DNA from: CAWIHK01 sp963835935
GTDB lineage: Bacteria; Bacteroidota; Ignavibacteria; UBA10030; CAVZMI01
Length of the DNA stretch: 64,000 nucleotides
NCBI GenBank assembly: GCA_963835935.1
Contig: CAWIHK010000006.1
Span: forward strand, 124,001-188,000
Direction: 5' to 3'
The notes under the pieces were generated by a model. That model did no database searches. It saw only the letters and a program-made list of their open reading frames with translations, and was not told the origin of the DNA. Of this stretch, positions 63,447 through 64,000 are shown piece after piece. The stretch's first letter is position 1; each line of letters begins with the position of its first letter. The position numbers and the translations under genes are program-made.

Positions 63447-64000
63447 CTATTGGTTCTTAACGATGATGCTTTCGAGGACAGTCGTTGCTGTTTGACAGCG
63501 ATCGATGCCCTGTTCAAGCGTTTCAAGAATTTCTTTTTGTTTGATTAATGCGATCGCATCTTTTTCATTCTCGAATAAGTCAGCCAGAGCGATGTGATAA
63601 ATACTGTCGCCTTCCGATTCAAGCCGCCTAATTTCGATGCAAAATTGCATTACCTTATCGAACTTCTTCAAATCGGTAAGCGCTTTTACTATTTCTTTTG
63701 ATTGTTGTGTAATAATGTCGGCAAGTTGGTCTGCATATTTTATCGGTTCTATCACCTTGAACAACATGAGGCGCGTTCCCACGTTGTCGATGAGATCAAG
63801 AATGTCGTCAAGAATCATGGCGAGTTTGTGTATATCTTCTCTATCAAAAGGCGTGATGAAAGTTTTATTCAACTCATTAACCATATTATGAGTCATCTCA
63901 TCGCCCTTGTGTTCGAAATTGCGGATTTCCTGGGCATCTGACTGAACATTGTCTAACCGTTGCATCATTCGTTGTAACTGAATTGCTGCGCACTCAATAT
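63447..64000 (-). CDS. DUF47/PhoU-like protein, N-terminus outside window
   Basis: The frame stays open to the window edge, so the start is missing; an internal ATG at 63968 is not the real start. At least 184 codons are present. An all-helical protein with FEHKGDEMTHNMVNELNKTFITPFDREDIHKLAMILDDILDLIDNV and IRRLESEGDSIYHIALADLF, the two E-x-x-(A/G)-D metal-binding repeats of the PhoU/DUF47 fold. It probably regulates the adjacent PiT phosphate transporter. Confidence 0.93.
   Translation of the reverse strand, partial: IECAAIQLQRMMQRLDNVQSDAQEIRNFEHKGDEMTHNMVNELNKTFITPFDREDIHKLAMILDDILDLIDNVGTRLMLFKVIEPIKYADQLADIITQQSKEIVKALTDLKKFDKVMQFCIEIRRLESEGDSIYHIALADLFENEKDAIALIKQKEILETLEQGIDRCQTATTVLESIIVKNQ

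Overview
The window is a gene-dense bacterial chromosome segment with moderately low GC. It most likely comes from the Ignavibacteria/Kapabacteria side of the Bacteroidetes-Chlorobi (FCB) group, probably a draft or metagenome-derived genome. Evidence for this placement: secreted proteins with type IX secretion (T9SS) C-terminal sorting tails beginning PNPFNP or PNPFSP, two PorV/PorQ-type outer-membrane proteins, LolA-type and lipobox proteins (a diderm cell), an NtrC regulator with the GAFTDA loop, and four-helix-bundle (S23-type) and UvrA genes set among hairpin repeats. The assignment is an inference from protein style; no rRNA is present.

Layout. 0-2.2 kb: end of a GH13 alpha-glucan hydrolase and an SLC45-like sugar transporter. 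2.2-9.2 kb: a repeat-rich gap with a fossil T9SS tail, a secreted SGNH esterase, a hybrid histidine kinase and a secreted C45 Ntn-hydrolase. 9.3-10.4 kb: an integration scar made of an intact tRNA-Ser(GCT), a broken second tRNA-Ser copy, an integrase N-terminal remnant and a DinJ/YafQ toxin-antitoxin pair. 10.6-36.8 kb: mostly housekeeping genes (htpX, gltX, folB, folK, deoxynucleoside kinase, ClC channel, fRMsr, SDR, LOG, tRNA-Ala, SRP RNA, RNase G, gcvT, comB-like, ftsK, lolA-like, uppP, cyclophilin, holA, uvrA), often with ATGA or GTGA stop/start overlaps that suggest translational coupling.

36.8-40.7 kb: accessory secreted proteins and lipoproteins, including a free-standing Glu-Pro/Lys-Pro repeat protein, followed by a decayed duplicate of the uvrA 3' end. 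40.9-54.2 kb: envelope glycan genes (three GT9 heptosyltransferase-type enzymes and one GT4), interrupted by a 7.4-kb module: sensor kinase, NtrC regulator, HlyD/MacA adaptor, ABC ATPase and MacB-type permease. That module has a well-formed sigma-54 promoter and an upstream dyad, and is flanked by a duplicate of the GT9 3' end. 54.2-59.7 kb: PorV/PorQ proteins, a BNR-repeat T9SS protein, a lipoprotein and a site-2 protease. 60.1-64 kb: a membrane protein with a divergent AAA+/Fis regulator, then a PiT phosphate transporter with its DUF47 partner running off the end.

The most unusual recurring pattern is three separate places where the 3' end of a gene (tRNA-Ser, uvrA, a GT9 gene) has been duplicated on the far side of accessory DNA. 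Other notable points are REP-like TGAA-loop hairpins, one of which encodes part of a signal peptide, and two single-base indels that disrupt otherwise normal genes (the Walker A of an ABC ATPase, and the N-terminus of a thioredoxin-like protein).
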